This document shows positions 7,296 through 9,758 of a DNA stretch of 9,758 nt, piece by piece. How positions within the stretch are numbered: the stretch's first letter is position 1; each line of letters starts with the position of its first letter. A model generated the notes under the pieces. That model saw nothing but the letters and a program-made list of their open reading frames with translations. It did not search any database and was not told the origin of the DNA. Origin of the DNA: Hungateiclostridiaceae bacterium UBA3934 (GTDB taxonomy: Bacteria; Bacillota; Clostridia; Acetivibrionales; DTU013); assembly GCA_002385815.1 (NCBI GenBank), contig DGEE01000070.1:1-9758 (forward strand). Reading direction: 5' to 3'. Made by a program: the position numbers and the translations under genes.

Positions 7296-7970
7296 ATGAA
7301 CAGCCTTATCAAGGGAATATTCGATCTGGCAGGTTCGCTCATATGCCATCAGCTCCCGGAGAGGTCGCTGACGGCAGGAAACCTGGTATTGCCCGTTTGT
7401 GCGCGTGATACGGGGATTTATGCGGGGATCTTCACTTCGTTCGCATACCTTATCATAACCCGCAGGCTTAATGCGCAAAGACCTCCCCGGATTGCAGCGG
7501 CAGTTGCCATGACTGTGATGATGGTCCCTATGATGATCGATGGGGCATTGTCATATGCAGGTCTGATAGAGACAAATAACATAGCAAGACTGTTTACGGG
7601 CTTGTTTTTTGGCCTTCCGATCCCCATTCTGCTTGTGCCGGCGGCCAATTTCAGTTCCAGTGGGCCGAATAATGTGCCGGTGCTGAAGAAATGGTCGGAA
7701 TTGATGATCGTGTACACGACAGGGATACTGATCTGCGTATTGCTTTTGCATGGGCTTGTGCCCTATTTTGCTGCAGGCTTCATATATGTGGCGGGGCTTT
7801 TGGCTCTGATATCAAGGATCATCTATACACTGGTATGCAGGACGATCACCGGAAGCAGACGGAGGCTCCGCGCCCTGACTGCTTTGGGGAGTGCATCAAC
7901 GCTGGTGTTTTTGTATCTCCTCTCTGCATATATACTGCAGCCGCTGAAGGATGTGCTCTTTGCACGATGA
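7296..7970 (+). CDS. DUF2085 family membrane protein
   Basis: The 224-residue product is an integral membrane protein with several hydrophobic segments. It carries the signature of the DUF2085 family: CHQLPERS at 17-24, LPVCARDTGIY at 32-42 and IDGALSYAGL followed by NIARLFTGLFFG (about 81-106). The conserved Cys and His residues near the N-terminus hint at metal or redox binding, but the family's function is not established to my knowledge. The common CARC form of the second motif is CARD here. The frame is open further upstream to 7170, but that part overlaps the previous gene and lacks family features. ATG 7296 lies one base after the upstream stop and has no good ribosome site of its own, which points to translational coupling with the zinc-ribbon protein. 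Confidence 0.88.
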   Translation: MNSLIKGIFDLAGSLICHQLPERSLTAGNLVLPVCARDTGIYAGIFTSFAYLIITRRLNAQRPPRIAAAVAMTVMMVPMMIDGALSYAGLIETNNIARLFTGLFFGLPIPILLVPAANFSSSGPNNVPVLKKWSELMIVYTTGILICVLLLHGLVPYFAAGFIYVAGLLALISRIIYTLVCRTITGSRRRLRALTALGSASTLVFLYLLSAYILQPLKDVLFAR

Positions 7971-8002
7971 CGCAGATCTGACCGGCGAAGACATCCACGC
8001 CG

Positions 8003-8025
8003 CCGGAAGAGAGATTTCCGGTTTT
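8003..8025 (+). terminator. Weak terminator-like hairpin before the cyclo-ligase gene
   Basis: CCGGAA (8003-8008) pairs with TTCCGG (8016-8021) around a 7-base loop, and TTTT (8022-8025) follows directly. The stem is only 6 bp and the T-run short, so termination would be partial at best. It lies between the DUF2085 stop and the ribosome site at 8034-8038 and may lower read-through into the next gene. No clear promoter is seen in this 72-base gap. Confidence 0.4.
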
Positions 8026-8042
8026 ATAACGCTGGAGGCAGC

Positions 8043-8648
8043 ATGAAAACAAAAAAGGAGTTTCGCGAATTTTATCTGGAGAGACGCAGCCGTCTCAGCA
8101 GAGAAGAGGTTAGAGAGAAAAGTGCCTTGCTGTTTGAGCGGGTATGTTCGCTGGAACAGTATAAAAAAGCAGATATTATACTGGCATATATGTCTGCAGG
8201 AAATGAAGCGGATACCGGGGCGTTCGTATATGGATGCATCGAAGACGGTAAAACAGTGGCGCTTCCCCGGGTGGAAAAAACAGAAGGAGGCGGCCGCAGA
8301 CTGGGAGTATATACAGTAAAGGATCCTGTGGAGGATACAGTGCCGGGTTTCAAGGGGATACTCGAACCCGATCCTTTGAAAACACGGTTGCTGGAACCCC
8401 ATGAACCAGACCTCGCTGTGGTACCCGGTATTGCGTTTGATACATCTGGGAACAGGATCGGTTATGGTGCCGGATATTATGACAGACTGCTTCCGTTGTT
8501 GCGGACGGATTGCCTGAAAGTCGGTGCTGCTTTTGAGATGCAGATCGCAGACATGTTGCCGGCGGAACAGCATGATTTCAGGCTGGATATGATAGTTACG
8601 GAGGAAAGAACTATATATTGCCCAAAATGTTCCGGGCAAAGCAAATGA
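8043..8648 (+). CDS. fau: 5-formyltetrahydrofolate cyclo-ligase
   Basis: This enzyme converts 5-formyltetrahydrofolate to 5,10-methenyltetrahydrofolate using ATP, returning a storage or by-product folate to one-carbon metabolism in the cytosol. The 201 residues match the family length. The N-terminus has the basic helix KKEFREFYLERRSRLS. GILEP (105-109) is the folate-site motif. The hallmark block runs from VVPGIAFD to YGAGYYDR (126-148), with the Asn-Arg-Ile-Gly-Tyr-Gly core, and EMQI (165-168) fits the family's late motif. The tail is slightly unusual in ending with a CPKC pair (C193, C196). GGAGG (8034-8038) lies 4 bases before the ATG. It follows the DUF2085 gene after 72 bases that hold a weak hairpin. 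A functional link to the membrane genes is not evident; a link to corrinoid/folate methyl metabolism through the RACo-like gene is possible but speculative. Confidence 0.95.
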   Translation: MKTKKEFREFYLERRSRLSREEVREKSALLFERVCSLEQYKKADIILAYMSAGNEADTGAFVYGCIEDGKTVALPRVEKTEGGGRRLGVYTVKDPVEDTVPGFKGILEPDPLKTRLLEPHEPDLAVVPGIAFDTSGNRIGYGAGYYDRLLPLLRTDCLKVGAAFEMQIADMLPAEQHDFRLDMIVTEERTIYCPKCSGQSK

Positions 8649-8724
8649 CGTGCTTCTGTCAACATGGCAGAGACATGCGGTAACACAGAATAACATCAAT
8701 CATTGTTAAGAGAGGTCTGAACTG

Positions 8725-9666
8725 ATGAAAAACAAACTGACATTGACAGGTGCAAACAAACTTTTTTTTGCTTTTACAGTCGTATTTCTGGCATATCAGT
8801 TTATCGCAGGGTTCTTTCTTGGAGAGGTATTGTATGATAACATATATACCATTATCATAATAAATGAAGTGCTTGTCGCTTCTTTTGTTCTGATTTACTG
8901 TTTCGCCAGGAAAATCGACATCAGGGAGACCTTCAGGATCAAAAAACTGGGACTCGCTCCCGCATTATTCATAACTTTGCTGTCTGTGCCGTTGTTTCTG
9001 GCAGCGACTATGCTGAACAACTTCGTTGTGTATGGTTTGCAGTTCATAGCTGACCTGCCGCCGCAATCCCTGCCTGTACCCAAAACTCCCGGGGAACTGG
9101 CTGTAGCTGTACTGATCACAGGAGTGATGCCGGGGGTATGCGAGGAATTGATGCACCGTGGTTTTCTTTTGACAGCTTATGAAAGGCGCGGTTCATACAG
9201 AGCAGTAGTAATCGTTGCTATACTTTTCGGGCTGTTCCATTTCGATATCATGAATCTCCTGGGACCGATCTTTCTGGGTGCGGTATTTGGCTATTATGTG
9301 ATAAGGACTGATTCGATTTTTGCCGGTATACTGGCTCATTTTCTCAATAATGCGATCGTTGTTGTAATCCAGTACCTGTGGGGCGATCCGTCTTCAGTTG
9401 AAAGTCTGTCATTGAGCTGGCAGGAGTTGCTCGGGATTATTACCATTGGCGTTCCTGCACTTGCTGTTGCCGCAGTGCTGTTGTTTTTATTTAAGCAGAT
9501 TACTGAAGGCAAGACCCGGATCGTCCAGCCTGTCTCGAGGCCGGGAAAAGATGTGAAGACAGTGTTGTCACACTGGCCGATTGCAGCAGTGATGGTTCTG
9601 TACATCATAATGGCGATATTGAATCTGGTCTTGATGATGTTAATGAAGTTTTTTACACTGCAGTAG
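8725..9666 (+). CDS. CPBP (CAAX/Abi) family intramembrane metalloprotease
   Basis: A 313-residue polytopic membrane protein with about eight hydrophobic segments. It holds the three CPBP motifs that build the membrane-embedded metal site: EELMHR at 140-145 (EExxxR), FGLFH at 168-172 (FxxxH) and HFLNN at 205-209 (HxxxN). All catalytic-type residues are intact, so it is probably an active protease. Family members process prenylated proteins in eukaryotes; in bacteria, proposed roles include bacteriocin immunity, peptide maturation and release of regulatory proteins. No bacteriocin or peptide gene is visible nearby. Beyond the core, residues about 225-313 add two or three more membrane segments and a basic loop. 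AGAGGT (8711-8716) lies 8 bases before the ATG. The 76-base gap after the cyclo-ligase shows no clear promoter. A strong terminator follows, so it is the last gene of its transcript. Confidence 0.92.
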   Translation: MKNKLTLTGANKLFFAFTVVFLAYQFIAGFFLGEVLYDNIYTIIIINEVLVASFVLIYCFARKIDIRETFRIKKLGLAPALFITLLSVPLFLAATMLNNFVVYGLQFIADLPPQSLPVPKTPGELAVAVLITGVMPGVCEELMHRGFLLTAYERRGSYRAVVIVAILFGLFHFDIMNLLGPIFLGAVFGYYVIRTDSIFAGILAHFLNNAIVVVIQYLWGDPSSVESLSLSWQELLGIITIGVPALAVAAVLLFLFKQITEGKTRIVQPVSRPGKDVKTVLSHWPIAAVMVLYIIMAILNLVLMMLMKFFTLQ

Positions 9667-9719
9667 GACTTCCCGTATTTTGCTTTTATAGCCTGGCTGC
9701 ATTACTAAAGGTACTTCTG

Positions 9720-9750
9720 AGGTTATATAATACTATATAACCTTTTTTTT
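9720..9750 (+). terminator. Rho-independent terminator after the CPBP gene
   Basis: A perfect 10-bp stem (AGGTTATATA at 9720-9729 with TATATAACCT at 9734-9743) closes a 4-base ATAC loop and runs into eight T residues (9743-9750). It begins 53 bases after the CPBP stop. This is the clearest terminator in the window and acts only rightward, because no T-run lies on the other side. Confidence 0.92.
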
Positions 9751-9758
9751 GAGGTGGC

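Noticed and set aside
8618..8639. TTGCCC/GGGCAA inverted repeat at the end of the cyclo-ligase gene as a terminator
   Set aside because: It lies within coding sequence, has a 10-base loop and no T-run after it.
7896..8699. A 267-codon open frame on the - strand across the cyclo-ligase gene
   Set aside because: It covers a clear 5-formyltetrahydrofolate cyclo-ligase on the + strand; the translated product has no coherent domain, and no promoter or ribosome site supports it.
8691..8708. TAACA/TGTTA inverted repeat before the CPBP gene as an operator
   Set aside because: The arms are only 5 bases and AT-rich, and no promoter is recognisable beside them; chance is likely.
9751..9758. GAGGTGGC at the window end as a ribosome site for a further gene
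   Set aside because: It looks purine-rich enough, but the window stops before any start codon, so it cannot be supported.

Overview
The window looks like chromosome from an anaerobic, low-to-moderate-GC Gram-positive bacterium of the Clostridia type. The grounds are purine-rich Shine-Dalgarno sites before most genes, TTG starts, frequent ATA (Ile) and AGG (Arg) codons, a glutaminyl-tRNA synthetase beside a GltX, a RACo/DUF4445-type iron-sulfur ATPase, a DUF2085 membrane protein and a CPBP protease. No genus can be named from sequence alone. Nothing indicates phage, an insertion sequence, CRISPR, tRNA or rRNA. Coding density is high and the longest gene-free stretch is about 250 bases.

Left part (1-4078). 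The window opens inside ligA (NAD-dependent DNA ligase), which runs rightward and ends at 784. A strong hairpin (798-831) separates it from two leftward genes, transcribed gltX then glnS, 26 bases apart. A near-consensus promoter (TTGACT, 17 bases, TATAAT) drives this pair. With both synthetases the cell can charge tRNA-Glu and tRNA-Gln directly. This matters because many relatives lack GlnRS and use the GatCAB amidotransferase, whose genes often lie near ligA.

Middle part (4079-6615). A divergent control region of about 250 bases leads rightward into a two-gene unit. The first gene encodes a small coiled-coil protein with a C-terminal zinc ribbon. The second encodes a 618-residue protein with an N-terminal [2Fe-2S] ferredoxin domain and a C-terminal ASKHA-type ATPase core, the architecture of reductive activators of corrinoid proteins. 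No corrinoid protein or methyltransferase lies within the window, so its client is unknown.

Right part (6616-9758). After a second plausible promoter comes a zinc-ribbon protein with two membrane segments, then a DUF2085 membrane protein one base later. A weak terminator-like hairpin precedes 5-formyltetrahydrofolate cyclo-ligase (folate one-carbon metabolism). A CPBP-family intramembrane protease follows, closed by a textbook rho-independent terminator at 9720-9750.

Most of this is housekeeping. The parts that may be less explored are the orphan RACo-like ATPase with its zinc-ribbon partner, and the zinc-ribbon/DUF2085 membrane pair. I see no clear evidence for a wholly new system. All calls rest on reading motifs by eye; no database search was run.
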